Shown piece after piece: positions 1-8,303 of a stretch of 64,000 nucleotides of DNA (its first letter is position 1; the number at the start of each line of letters is the position of its first letter). Position numbers and translations under genes: made by a program. The stretch lies in NCBI GenBank assembly GCA_012103505.1, contig WLWP01000002.1, forward strand, positions 186,001 through 250,000. The letters are read 5' to 3'. The notes under the pieces are model-generated. The model did not search any database. It worked only from the letters and a program-made list of their open reading frames with translations, and was not told the DNA's origin. The DNA is from Pseudomonadales bacterium. GTDB taxonomy: Bacteria > Pseudomonadota > Gammaproteobacteria > Pseudomonadales > Azotimanducaceae.

Positions 1-617
1 CAGATATCCTCCCCGTCGTTTATCGGTAGCGCTCGTGCATAGAAGTGAGTAATCAGGATCACAGCTGTCGTATCGACGATTTGGCTCACCATGGTAGAGG
101 CATTGTTGCGTAACCACAGGTGCTTTCCCGCGGTCACTTTTTTCCAAAAGTGGAACAGGCGGACGTCGCAAAATTGCGCCACTAGGTAGGCCAACATAGA
201 CGCAGCAACTGCGCCGAACGCTAGATCACGTACCTCGAAAAACACTGGCATTCGACCGGCTTCGTCTACTGCAGGCATCCCGGTCGCAGCATCCATCGGC
301 TCAAAGCCCGGCAGCACGCCACCTAGCCAAAGGAGAAAAATAACCCAACCATTTAGAAGCAACCCAACGTACACCATGTCTCGCGCTTTTTTCTCGCCGT
401 ATAGCTCAGAGATTAAGTCGGTACACATAAAGGTCACGGGGTATGGCAACACGCCTACCGCGACCACCATGGGTATCTGAAGACCAAACACCGTGAAAGA
501 AAGATCGATAAACCTAGAAATACCGAGCACATTCAAAAGTGCCAATGTGCCGAGGAAAATCCCCGACAGCACCAAGAAAACTCTCTGGCGACGCTTTTTA
601 TAGTCTGGAGTTTCCAT
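1..617 (-). CDS. yhhQ: Queuosine precursor transporter (YhhQ/VUT family), partial
   Basis: The frame starts with ATG at 617 and runs off the left edge, so the C-terminus is missing; about 205 residues are visible. It is very hydrophobic, with several membrane segments, and shows the family's LYGEKKARD-like stretch and the later DVRLFHFWKK...LWLRNNASTMVSQ region. The family imports queuine or preQ0/preQ1 across the inner membrane for the tRNA wobble modification queuosine. The start lies 9 bases after the stop of the upstream dehydrogenase gene on the same strand, so the two may be co-transcribed. Family assignment is firm; the exact substrate is inferred. Confidence 0.87.
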   Translation of the reverse strand, partial: METPDYKKRRQRVFLVLSGIFLGTLALLNVLGISRFIDLSFTVFGLQIPMVVAVGVLPYPVTFMCTDLISELYGEKKARDMVYVGLLLNGWVIFLLWLGGVLPGFEPMDAATGMPAVDEAGRMPVFFEVRDLAFGAVAASMLAYLVAQFCDVRLFHFWKKVTAGKHLWLRNNASTMVSQIVDTTAVILITHFYARALPINDGEDI

Positions 618-626
618 CGCCTAGCG

Positions 627-1640
627 CTACCTAGGGTTGGTTAGCGTATCTCCATTCACACAGTTGTGGAGTGGCCCACCACCTAGGTAGGTGATCGCCA
701 CCTCTCCGCCTTTGTAGCGCATGTCATAGACACTTTCCGGCGTGAAGAACGCCGAATGAGGGGTCAGCAGCAAGCGGTTGTCTATCCACTCTTCATCTGC
801 CGCCCAGGATTTGATCAACGGATGCTCAGGATTAGCAGGCTCCTCTGGCAAAACGTCCAACCCGGCTGCTTGGATATGTTCGCCTTTGAGCGCTTCGTAA
901 AGACCATCAAGGTCAACGATTGGACCCCGCGCGGTGTTGATCAAAATCAGTCCGGGTTTACTCGTTTTGAGCACTTCAAGGTTGATGAGCTTTTCGGTTT
1001 CAGTCGATAAGGGCACATGGACGCTCACAACATCACATTGGCCGAAAAGATCGGCTAGTGAATGGGCACGACGAATACCGACACTAAGCTCAGCGCCGTT
1101 TTCGCGATAAGGGTCGTACATCACGACATCCATCCCAAACGCTTTCGCCCGCAAGGCGGCAGCTGTACCAATTCGTCCCAAACCAACGACACCGAACGTA
1201 CAGACCGAAAGCCGCTTGCCAAATGGATTGAGGGCCGGCCGCCAAAGTCCGGCAGGGTCTTTCTTCAGCTCTCTGGTGTGGAAAGTGATGCCCTTCATAA
1301 GCGACATCATCAACGCGATGGCGTGGTCAGCAACTTCTTGGGTCCCATAATCCGGTACGTTGCATACTGGGATGCCTCGCTCCGCCCAAGCTTTAAAATC
1401 AATGTTGTCAAAGCCCACTTTAGGTGTGACGAAAATCCGGCACTTGGTCAATTTGTCCGCATATTCGTCAGGTATGTCCTGCACGCTCACAACCGCGTCG
1501 CAGTTAGCCCACTGCTCATCCGTAACGTCGGTATATCGTTCGCAAAAAATCGCGTTGTGTTCACCGACGCTACTAGATTCGATTTCACGATCGGTGGGCC
1601 AACGCATGGCAGGCCATAAAATATTAAATGTCATCTTCAT
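627..1640 (-). CDS. D-2-hydroxyacid dehydrogenase, CtBP-like
   Basis: The 337-residue protein has the two-domain layout of NAD-dependent D-isomer 2-hydroxyacid dehydrogenases. The Rossmann motif VVGLGRIG lies near residue 150. The catalytic arginine is in NTARGPIVD, the glutamate in LPEEP and the histidine in TPHSAFF. The family reduces a 2-keto acid to a D-2-hydroxyacid, or the reverse, in the cytosol; CtBP-like members have varied or unknown substrates. A purine-rich AGGGAAGGGA ribosome site precedes ATG 1640. A 13-bp tandem repeat occupies the leader just upstream, between this gene and the co-directional LLM gene. The substrate cannot be told. Confidence 0.88.
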   Translation of the reverse strand: MKMTFNILWPAMRWPTDREIESSSVGEHNAIFCERYTDVTDEQWANCDAVVSVQDIPDEYADKLTKCRIFVTPKVGFDNIDFKAWAERGIPVCNVPDYGTQEVADHAIALMMSLMKGITFHTRELKKDPAGLWRPALNPFGKRLSVCTFGVVGLGRIGTAAALRAKAFGMDVVMYDPYRENGAELSVGIRRAHSLADLFGQCDVVSVHVPLSTETEKLINLEVLKTSKPGLILINTARGPIVDLDGLYEALKGEHIQAAGLDVLPEEPANPEHPLIKSWAADEEWIDNRLLLTPHSAFFTPESVYDMRYKGGEVAITYLGGGPLHNCVNGDTLTNPR

Positions 1641-1649
1641 CCCTTCCCT

Positions 1650-1724
1650 GTTCTTGTTAGCCGTTCTTGTTAGCCGTTCTTGTTATCTGTTCTTGTTATT
1701 CGTTCTTGTTATCTCTTGTTAGCC
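1650..1724. repeat. 13-bp tandem repeat, about 5.8 copies
   Basis: Units begin at 1650, 1663, 1676, 1689 and 1702. The plus-strand unit is GTTCTTGTTAGCC or a variant ending ATCT or ATTC, and a 10-base partial copy lies at 1715-1724. The first two units are identical; the first nine or ten bases are constant in all full units. The array starts about 10 bases upstream of the ATG of the dehydrogenase gene at 627-1640 (minus strand), so it would be part of its untranslated leader. A 13-bp unit cannot keep a reading frame, consistent with a noncoding position. Confidence 0.95.
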
Positions 1725-1799
1725 CTATTTATGCGTGCTATTTCCCCAATTTTTTCACGATTCGTGGGAACGCTTTATGGCACAGCGAAACGCGAGATG

Positions 1800-2735
1800 T
1801 TACCCGGCGTTCACTATTTCCGCCAGAAGTGCCACGCTGGTAGTCAACATCCCGTCAGCTAAGCCTGAGACACGCAGACGCGTCGCAACCATGTGCGTCA
1901 TACCCAACCGCGCTTGGTAGAGACCGATTTTGTCCTCAACCTCAGACGGTGTACCAACAATCGTCCAGTCCTCGTAACTTTCTCCAGCTTGGAGTCGTGC
2001 ATTGTCGGTTCTTTCTGTCAGTGCCACTTTTACTTCATCTATTTCTTTTTGATCTTTGCTGACAAAGACCGTTCGCATAAGTGGCACCACCGTCGGTATC
2101 GCAATACCCGCCTCTTCGGCCGATGCTCGGTGCTGGCCATAATTCGCCTCTAAGGTAGCTAAGCTCTCCATGGGTGAGCAGAGATAGGGCATGCCCAAGC
2201 GCCCGGCTTGTGCGAGCGCTTTGGGGCCAAAGGCCGCAACCCAAATGGGTAGTTCAGGTTGTTGCAGCGGTCGCGGATGGACTTCTATTGCCTTTTCCGG
2301 GTCGCCGTCCAACGAAACGGGCTGACCAGCCCAGGCTTCGCGCATCAGGCCCAAAGTCCAAGCGAAAATACGACGCTTCTCCTTTGGCGGAACATGGAAG
2401 GCTTTGAGCATTTCCGGCGCATAGCCTCGACCGACCCCAAGTATGACCCGTCCGCCACTCAGTTGGTCGAGCACAGCAACTTGCTCCGCCGCCTGCAATG
2501 GATTGCGCAGGGTCAGAAGATACGACGTGGTGCCTAATTTGATTCGCTCGGTGACCCCAGCGATGCTTGCTAAGAGCGTCAGTGGGTCGGGTAGCGCATT
2601 CTCGCCGAAATGGTTCTCTGGCAGCCAAATCGATTCATAACCTTGCGCCTCTGCGTATCGCGCTTGCTCGCATAGCGACTTAGCACTCAGATCTGCAAAA
2701 TTCCAAGGCGTTAAACCCAGATGTAATTTAGCCAC
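1800..2735 (-). CDS. LLM-class flavin-dependent oxidoreductase
   Basis: The 311-residue protein is a luciferase-like monooxygenase-fold (TIM-barrel) enzyme. The N-terminus carries GLTPWNF and ESIWLPENHFGE, the middle LGTTSYLLTLRNPLQAAEQVAVLDQLSGGR, and then GVGRGYAPEML, all typical of the bacterial group that uses FMN or F420. Members oxidise small organic substrates with reduced flavin. The start is followed at once by family sequence and preceded by a GAAGGGGGG-like purine run. It is probably in one transcription unit with the downstream dehydrogenase. Substrate unknown. Confidence 0.88.
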   Translation of the reverse strand: MAKLHLGLTPWNFADLSAKSLCEQARYAEAQGYESIWLPENHFGENALPDPLTLLASIAGVTERIKLGTTSYLLTLRNPLQAAEQVAVLDQLSGGRVILGVGRGYAPEMLKAFHVPPKEKRRIFAWTLGLMREAWAGQPVSLDGDPEKAIEVHPRPLQQPELPIWVAAFGPKALAQAGRLGMPYLCSPMESLATLEANYGQHRASAEEAGIAIPTVVPLMRTVFVSKDQKEIDEVKVALTERTDNARLQAGESYEDWTIVGTPSEVEDKIGLYQARLGMTHMVATRLRVSGLADGMLTTSVALLAEIVNAG

Positions 2736-2857
2736 TCATATCCCCCCTTCAAAGAGCGATTAAACCTCACACTCCGAGAAACCAAAAGCGACCTGAACAA
2801 AAAGTTCGTTAGTGCCTGCGCGCCTGCACATGCACGGACCTGTCCTACACTTGAACA

Positions 2858-3748
2858 ATGCACAGAGTCGATCTCATTTGCGCCACAGATTATCTGCCCC
2901 GGGTAATGCTTCTAGTTCAGCACTTAGCACGTCACCGTATTCGCGTTAAGGTCCATCACTCGTGCCCTGTGACACTATCTCCCTGTTACATCGTTCTACC
3001 AAATAAACTAGAGCTCGACTTGCCGACGGAAGGGATAGGCATAGCACTCTACTTCGACAAAATAGACCGCAAGTTTGCTGCCGATCATGTTTTTCAAATA
3101 CCCACTTGGCCTGCTCGATCATCTGATCATCAGGTCAATGAACTAGCCTCGTTGCTGCAAAAACCGATCCCGATCACGCTGACCAAAGCAACCAACCAAT
3201 CAACTAGTCCCAGCGATGCAGAGCTTCGGCGCAGTGCAGGTAGCCAAACCAAGACTCTGCGTAGTGAATCTACAAATCGTGTAGCCGTACTCACTTTTAT
3301 CTTCCTCGGCGTCCTGTTTTACCTGATCACAACCATCGAATCGCAGCCCAGCGACGTCGACGAAACGCTTGCTGGGGAGGAAACCCTCAAAATCACTGAG
3401 TCCGTACCTCACATTGTTTCGAATCAGGCAAGAAGTGCTCCGCAAAGTATTGAGCGGCGACCAGACTCATCATCACGAAGCATCAGTGCAAGGATTTCTG
3501 AACCGTCTAAGGCAGCTGAACGATTCGCCGCAGAACTCTATTCTGTCTATCAACCAGTATCCGACACCTGCGACGGTGTGGCTAAAGCAATATCGATTAA
3601 CCCTCAAGTGCTACCAAGATCGATGCTGGGTTGCGGTTGCTGGAGTCAGCCAGGTCGGGTGCCTAGTTTGGACAATGAATTGCGAGGGCGGTTAACAGGC
3701 AGTCAAGGCGCGATCAAGGAGAGAGAAAACAGACTGGTAGGCAGCTAG
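2858..3748 (+). CDS. Hypothetical single-pass membrane protein, possible TIR-like head
   Basis: The protein has 296 residues and I do not recognise a close family. Residues 1-100 read like a compact alpha/beta domain: a hydrophobic VDLICAT strand, a helix, an SPCYIVLP strand, GIALYFDKIDRKF, then a tryptophan followed by a helix. This order resembles a small TIR-like (SEFIR) domain, but no clear catalytic glutamate is seen. A single membrane helix follows near residues 142-158 (AVLTFIFLGVLFYLITTI). The rest is a polar, serine-rich tail, presumably periplasmic. The tail may be frameshifted: another frame ending at 3695 also stays open. It is divergent from the LLM gene. Confidence 0.6.
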   Translation: MHRVDLICATDYLPRVMLLVQHLARHRIRVKVHHSCPVTLSPCYIVLPNKLELDLPTEGIGIALYFDKIDRKFAADHVFQIPTWPARSSDHQVNELASLLQKPIPITLTKATNQSTSPSDAELRRSAGSQTKTLRSESTNRVAVLTFIFLGVLFYLITTIESQPSDVDETLAGEETLKITESVPHIVSNQARSAPQSIERRPDSSSRSISARISEPSKAAERFAAELYSVYQPVSDTCDGVAKAISINPQVLPRSMLGCGCWSQPGRVPSLDNELRGRLTGSQGAIKERENRLVGS

Positions 3749-3766
3749 GCGTGTAGACCAATTCGT

Positions 3767-4660
3767 CTATCGCGCCGTCTGGGTCGAGACTCGGCTTTTT
3801 TCGGCCTCCTCCATCAGTGCCATCGCGCGCATGCTGCCAAGCACAGCAGATATGTGTCTTGCGGTCGCAAAATCTCGATAGAGCGGGTCATTCTTTAAGA
3901 GCAAGCAACGTTTGCCGTCCCCACACCGAAAACTCGTCCGGTCCCCAAAAGAGTTACCCGCCGGTCCATACTCACCAAAGTCGTCGTCTTGTTTTGAGAA
4001 TCGCCAGTAAGCTTCCCACGTTGAAGGAAAACCGAAAATCGGTCCACGCACTGCTTTGATGGTCTGAGCCGCTACATCATCTAGAACTTCCTGAAAGCTG
4101 CCTTCAATGTCGGCGATCTCGTTACACCGACCTGCCACCGCGTCTTCAATCGCCTCGCTATCTATAGCAAACCGATCAAATCGGTCACCGACAGAAAAAC
4201 GCCACCAGCGACTCACGTAAACTGGCACTACTCTGGCAGGCGAGCTCATGTCCTGGATGTAGGAAATGATCTTGCCTAGGTTTTTCAAACGGCGCTGTCG
4301 GTCGACTGTCGATTGAGTGTCATCAACCAAGTCATCAAAATGGTCATGGAAACGTGTGTCGATCACACCGAACGCTGTTCTAGGCCGTTGATCAGCTCGG
4401 TTGTAGTAATTCCAGTTAAACATCCGAGTGAAAAAATTTGTGTCAGCTTGCGCGGCGTTCGCACGAACAATGTAGCGCGTATCCAATGCGGAAAACCGAG
4501 TCACGCTCGCCTCGGCGTGCGCGCAATTGTTAAATTCGCGCGCCGCAATAAACGTCAACATCTGGTGCGTCTCGCTGCTAAATGCATAGACACTGGGCGC
4601 TAAAATGCCCGCCAAGAATAAAAGCGAAAGTAGTCGGCCGATGAAGGCTTTACCGAACAT
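3767..4660 (-). CDS. Secreted protein of the zinc-dependent phospholipase C / P1 nuclease fold
   Basis: The 297-residue protein has a clear signal peptide (hydrophobic LLSLLFLAGILAPSVYA). The mature part starts FSSETHQMLTFIAAREFN, matching the N-terminal helix and first histidine of the PLC/S1-P1 nuclease superfamily. A later segment, LGKIISYIQDMSSPARV, aligns with the family's metal-binding helix. Several expected zinc ligands seem replaced: the histidine after the SSP turn is arginine, and the helix histidine is serine. It may therefore be catalytically inactive or bind metal differently. It is convergent with the membrane-protein gene at 2858-3748. Family call moderate, function unknown. 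Confidence 0.55.
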   Translation of the reverse strand: MFGKAFIGRLLSLLFLAGILAPSVYAFSSETHQMLTFIAAREFNNCAHAEASVTRFSALDTRYIVRANAAQADTNFFTRMFNWNYYNRADQRPRTAFGVIDTRFHDHFDDLVDDTQSTVDRQRRLKNLGKIISYIQDMSSPARVVPVYVSRWWRFSVGDRFDRFAIDSEAIEDAVAGRCNEIADIEGSFQEVLDDVAAQTIKAVRGPIFGFPSTWEAYWRFSKQDDDFGEYGPAGNSFGDRTSFRCGDGKRCLLLKNDPLYRDFATARHISAVLGSMRAMALMEEAEKSRVSTQTAR

Positions 4661-4786
4661 TTAATGCGCCGTGTACTTTCACTTTTTGTTCTCCCCAAAC
4701 TAAAGCGTGCCAGTAGTATTCCCGAAAGCCCTTTGGCACCATAACGCGATACAATTAGAACCTAATTTGAGATGGGAGGATAGCCA

Positions 4787-5869
4787 ATGAAAGCCGCTGT
4801 ACTAAGAGAGATAAACAAGCCTCTAGAAATCGAAGACGTCCAAACTGGCAACCCTGCCCCGCGAGAGGTTCTCGTACGCACCGTCGCAGCCGGTGTTTGT
4901 CATTCTGACCTCCATTTCCAAAATGGCAGTTACCCCTATCCGCTCCCAGCTGTGCTTGGTCATGAGAGCGCTGGTGTGGTCGAAGCAGTTGGCGCAGACG
5001 TTACTTACGTAAAACCTGGCGATCATGTCATAACCTGCCTTTCAGCATTTTGCGGCCACTGCGAGCAATGCCTGACCGGTCATATGTCTTTGTGTGGCGA
5101 GCCTGAATTGCAACGAGCTGCAGATCAGCCATCGAGGCTGGCAAAGAACGACGAATCGATCGCTCAGTTTCTAAATCTGTCCTCTTTTGCTGAATACATG
5201 TTGGTTCACGAACACGCCATCGTAAAAGTGCGCGAGGATATGCCGCTGGACCGTGGTGCCTTGATCGGCTGCGGCGTGACGACAGGCGTAGGTGCCGTAA
5301 TCCACACAGCCGGAGTCGAGCCTGGTAGTACAGTAGCTGTGATTGGTTGTGGTGGCGTTGGTTTGTCTGCCATCAACGGGGCAGCCATTGCTGGTGCCGC
5401 GCGCATTATTGCGGTGGATATGGTCGCGAGTAAACTAGAGCTCGCCCGAAAATTCGGTGCAACTGATGTCGTTAACGCGTCTGAGGTGGACGCCATTGGA
5501 GAAATCCGCGAAATGACCGGGGGTGGCGTGCACTACTCGTTCGAAGCCATTGGGTTAAAGCAGACTGCAGAACAAGCGTTCAAAATACTCGGGTTCGGCG
5601 GCACCGCGACCATTATCGGCATGATTCCTGTAGGTACGATGGTGGAACTGCACGGCCCTGAGTTTCTCATGGAACGCAAAATGCAGGGCTCCAACATGGG
5701 GTCAAATCGATTTCGCGTAGATATGCCAAGGTTTGTGGACTTGTACCTTCAAGGACGACTACACCTCGACGACCTGATTTCAGGACGAATTCGCTTAGAA
5801 GACGTTAATGAAGGACTCGCTGCCCTAGAGACTGGTGAAGTGGCCCGTAACGTGATCATGTTCGACTAG
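4787..5869 (+). CDS. Zinc-dependent alcohol dehydrogenase
   Basis: The 360-residue protein belongs to the medium-chain dehydrogenase superfamily. Catalytic zinc residues are Cys38 and His59-Glu60 (GHES). The structural zinc site is complete with Cys89, 92, 95 and 103. The NAD-binding motif is GCGGVG near residue 185. It resembles the class III/AdhD-like branch, which oxidises alcohols or aldehyde adducts with NAD. A GGGAGG ribosome site precedes ATG 4787. A strong hairpin follows the stop. It is distinct from the true glutathione-formaldehyde enzyme at 45336-46442. Substrate unknown. Confidence 0.9.
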   Translation: MKAAVLREINKPLEIEDVQTGNPAPREVLVRTVAAGVCHSDLHFQNGSYPYPLPAVLGHESAGVVEAVGADVTYVKPGDHVITCLSAFCGHCEQCLTGHMSLCGEPELQRAADQPSRLAKNDESIAQFLNLSSFAEYMLVHEHAIVKVREDMPLDRGALIGCGVTTGVGAVIHTAGVEPGSTVAVIGCGGVGLSAINGAAIAGAARIIAVDMVASKLELARKFGATDVVNASEVDAIGEIREMTGGGVHYSFEAIGLKQTAEQAFKILGFGGTATIIGMIPVGTMVELHGPEFLMERKMQGSNMGSNRFRVDMPRFVDLYLQGRLHLDDLISGRIRLEDVNEGLAALETGEVARNVIMFD

Positions 5870-5878
5870 ATCGATATG

Positions 5879-5904
5879 GGTGGAACGCCTATCGGTGTTC
5901 CACC
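5879..5904. terminator. Hairpin between convergent genes, likely bidirectional terminator
   Basis: GGTGGAACGCC pairs with GGTGTTCCACC across a TATC loop: an 11-pair stem with one G-U pair. It sits exactly between the stop of the alcohol dehydrogenase (5869) and the stop of the convergent VOC gene (5908). There is no long T-run on either side, so efficiency as an intrinsic terminator is uncertain. Confidence 0.6.
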
Positions 5905-5907
5905 TCA

Positions 5908-6288
5908 TTAAGTTGGGTACTGAACGACAGAGATCAGATTGCCATCTGGATCCCTAAACCAGCATACCCGCGAGCCATCAGGCGTCGCGACTAATCCGTT
6001 CTGGTCATGCGGAAACCCTTGAAATTCCACCAAAGGCACTCCTTTCGAAGATAGTTCTTCAGCAACCCCCTGAACATCAGCGACCGCAAAGCCAAAAACC
6101 GTGTGCTCAGTAGGGCTCGTTTCTGCTACCGGGGAGACACGAAGGTCTCGTCCACCAACGTCAAACACAGCCGCGCCGTCCGAATTCGCCTTGAGGCTTA
6201 AACCGAGCACCTCTTCATAGAACGTGATCGCTGTAGGTATATCAGCGGTCAACGCAAGGGTTTGAAGTTCAGCATTAGCAAGCATCAC
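5908..6288 (-). CDS. VOC family protein (glyoxalase/bleomycin-resistance fold)
   Basis: The 126-residue protein is one VOC module with paired beta-alpha-beta units: LQTLALTADIPTAITFYEEVLGLSLKAN at the start and DPDGNLISVVQY at the end. The family includes glyoxalase I, dioxygenases and resistance proteins that coordinate a metal with His/Glu residues. A GAGAGGAGTG ribosome site lies just before ATG 6288. It is convergent with the alcohol dehydrogenase. The specific reaction is not deducible. Confidence 0.85.
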   Translation of the reverse strand: MMLANAELQTLALTADIPTAITFYEEVLGLSLKANSDGAAVFDVGGRDLRVSPVAETSPTEHTVFGFAVADVQGVAEELSSKGVPLVEFQGFPHDQNGLVATPDGSRVCWFRDPDGNLISVVQYPT

Positions 6289-6528
6289 ACACTCCTCTCA
6301 ATCTGCGGACAAAAAAATAGCGCAGTGATTAACGGCAGACATTCCATCGCGTCTCGCATATATTCTGCAGAAGCAAGATAGCGTCCACGTTATGATCAAA
6401 GAACTCGCCTGCTAACACCACCCCGCTGCTTCTACGGCGTCATGCCGCGCCGCCCATCGACTGTTAAAAAGTAACTCGAGCCAAAGCCGCAGATATGCGC
6501 GGTTCTGACTCGGTAAAAGGATTCAGTT

Positions 6529-7662
6529 ATGTCTATAAATAAAATCGTCCACACACTGTCCAACCTGGTTGTCTCTTCCTTGCAACGCAAGATCTTGAAC
6601 ACCAACGAGTCTGACCCGACCTCTACCCTTCCAGCGGAACTGAATTTGAGTCTTCATGATGTTGCTTCGAAAAGTCTGGAACGCAAGATTCCTGTGTCTG
6701 TACTCAGTCCCAATGAGTCGTCTCGCTCATTCACGGATGTGCCGGTCTTCATCCACCTAGATGGTGGCGTTGGCGATCGCATGTCACTTGCCAGGCGCGC
6801 CGGGCTTTTGACTGCTCTCGTCGTTACCGAAGTGATTCCAGCTTCAATCCACGTGTCTTTTTCCGGCGGGGCGAATCAGTTTTTTCATGGCCCGTGGGAG
6901 AAGTGGGTTAGCCACGAACTGCCAGAATGGCTTGCAAACCAATTCAACTGTTCTGTTGCGAAGGAGAAGCTAGTCCTCACTGGCATCTCTGCAGGCGGCT
7001 ATGGCGCGCTCAAGATAGCCTTCAAGAATCCACAGCGGTTTAAGGCCGTAGGTGTGATGGAGCCAGTGACTATGCCTTGTCTTGATTGGCCACGGCAGCA
7101 CACCCGTGCCTCCTGGTGGATGTTGCAGGAGTCGGCAGAAAGTGTCTGGGGAGCACCTTTTCCAGAAACCTTCCTCGCTAATCACCCGCCGAACATAGCC
7201 CAGGCAAACGCTGACGCAATTAAGGCCGCCGATTTGGACATCTATCTTGAATGCGGGGATGAAGACTTACTCAACCTGCAAGATGGCGCGGAATTCTTAC
7301 ACCGAGTTCTTTGGGACTGTGACGTTCCACACGAATACCACCTAACAAGGTGGGCAGATCATGGCGGGTTCAGTATCGATGATCGGTTCATCGAAACCTT
7401 GGCCTTTCTTTCCGCAAGTCTTGCTGGGGGACTTCGCCAATCAAGAGATGTTCAACTTAAACCAGAGGAACAAGCTTTCATTGAATATGTTTTGAGCGGT
7501 GGACCAGCTCGAGGCGAGCCCCCACCGGAGGGCGCCTTCGGTGGCGACGAAGATAGTGAACTTACCGTCATGGCAAGTCTGTGGGCACCGCTGCGGAACA
7601 TTGCAGTCGATCTGGATCCGGACATGGCAAGACACTTTGGCAGAATACCGAAGCGCCACTAA
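6529..7662 (+). CDS. Alpha/beta hydrolase
   Basis: The 377-residue protein contains the nucleophile elbow GISAGGYGALKIAF (GxSxG) near residues 160-170, within an esterase/prolyl-oligopeptidase-like hydrolase core. A late acidic residue (ECGDED) and histidine (WADHGGF) fit the rest of a Ser-Asp-His triad. No signal peptide is evident, so it is presumably cytosolic. AAAGGATT precedes ATG 6529. The 240-base gap upstream (6289-6528) holds no gene I can support. It is convergent with the HAD gene, with only two bases between the stops. Substrate unknown. Confidence 0.75.
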   Translation: MSINKIVHTLSNLVVSSLQRKILNTNESDPTSTLPAELNLSLHDVASKSLERKIPVSVLSPNESSRSFTDVPVFIHLDGGVGDRMSLARRAGLLTALVVTEVIPASIHVSFSGGANQFFHGPWEKWVSHELPEWLANQFNCSVAKEKLVLTGISAGGYGALKIAFKNPQRFKAVGVMEPVTMPCLDWPRQHTRASWWMLQESAESVWGAPFPETFLANHPPNIAQANADAIKAADLDIYLECGDEDLLNLQDGAEFLHRVLWDCDVPHEYHLTRWADHGGFSIDDRFIETLAFLSASLAGGLRQSRDVQLKPEEQAFIEYVLSGGPARGEPPPEGAFGGDEDSELTVMASLWAPLRNIAVDLDPDMARHFGRIPKRH

Positions 7663-7664
7663 AG

Positions 7665-8255
7665 TTAGGCGAGCGCGATGACTCCATTTTTGACATCGCG
7701 CTCGAATTTCAGATCGCCTTCAAAGTGATAACCGGCACCACCAGCGCTTATCCAATCTTCTACGTTAGTTAATTTGTTATCTATCAACAGTGCGTTACCT
7801 ATGTCTGCCCCTAAACCCATACGTTCCATAGCACAACGGCCGAGCACTCGCTTATCTAATGAATGCTCTTGCCAAGAAGTGACAATCTCCTCGCAATATT
7901 TGTCGAGGTCGTAGGTAGGGACAATAACCTCTGAAAAGAGGTCAGGATTGACGGTGACAATAGCTTGCGGGAGATGCATCGACTGAAAAAAGGCGAATGT
8001 CTTCTCAAAGAACTTGATCCGGTGACAGCATTCGATCATGTGTGCGAGGACTGCGTCCGGAGGCAACCCCAATGGCATCGATATCTGCTGCGAAAATTTG
8101 TGCTGGTCAATCTCGCCTAGTGACCATTGCGCGCCAGGCCCGTCATTATCGAACGTTTCATAGACGGCCATCCATTCGGGTCCGCTCGACCATATGAATC
8201 GCTCATCACAAAGTGTGTCGCCGAAGTCCCAGAGTAGACAGGAAATTTTTGCCAT
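7665..8255 (-). CDS. HAD-like hydrolase
   Basis: The 196-residue protein opens with SCLLWDFGDTLCDERF, the HAD motif I region. The nucleophile is Asp10, but the usual second aspartate (D-x-D) is glycine at position 12, as in a HAD subgroup with the DFGDTL form. Motif II threonine (AIVTVNPD) and a later acidic motif (LLIDNKLTNVEDW) are present. The missing acid/base aspartate hints at altered or weak phosphatase activity. It follows the Do protease gene on the same strand with a 48-base gap. Confidence 0.75.
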   Translation of the reverse strand: MAKISCLLWDFGDTLCDERFIWSSGPEWMAVYETFDNDGPGAQWSLGEIDQHKFSQQISMPLGLPPDAVLAHMIECCHRIKFFEKTFAFFQSMHLPQAIVTVNPDLFSEVIVPTYDLDKYCEEIVTSWQEHSLDKRVLGRCAMERMGLGADIGNALLIDNKLTNVEDWISAGGAGYHFEGDLKFERDVKNGVIALA

Positions 8256-8303
8256 TGGTTGAACGACTCCAGAAACCCGACCTTTCCAGCCGAGTAGCTC
8301 AGG

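Noticed and set aside
1062-1619. Plus-strand open frame of 185 codons
   Set aside because: It is the antisense shadow of the hydroxyacid dehydrogenase, and its translation is unlike any protein family.
1650-1724. CRISPR array or integron attC sites
   Set aside because: Units are contiguous 13-mers with no spacers, and no integrase, Cas genes or attC-like pairing are present.
3369-3695. Separate gene overlapping the 2858-3748 protein
   Set aside because: No ribosome site and no recognisable family; kept only as a hint of a possible frameshift.
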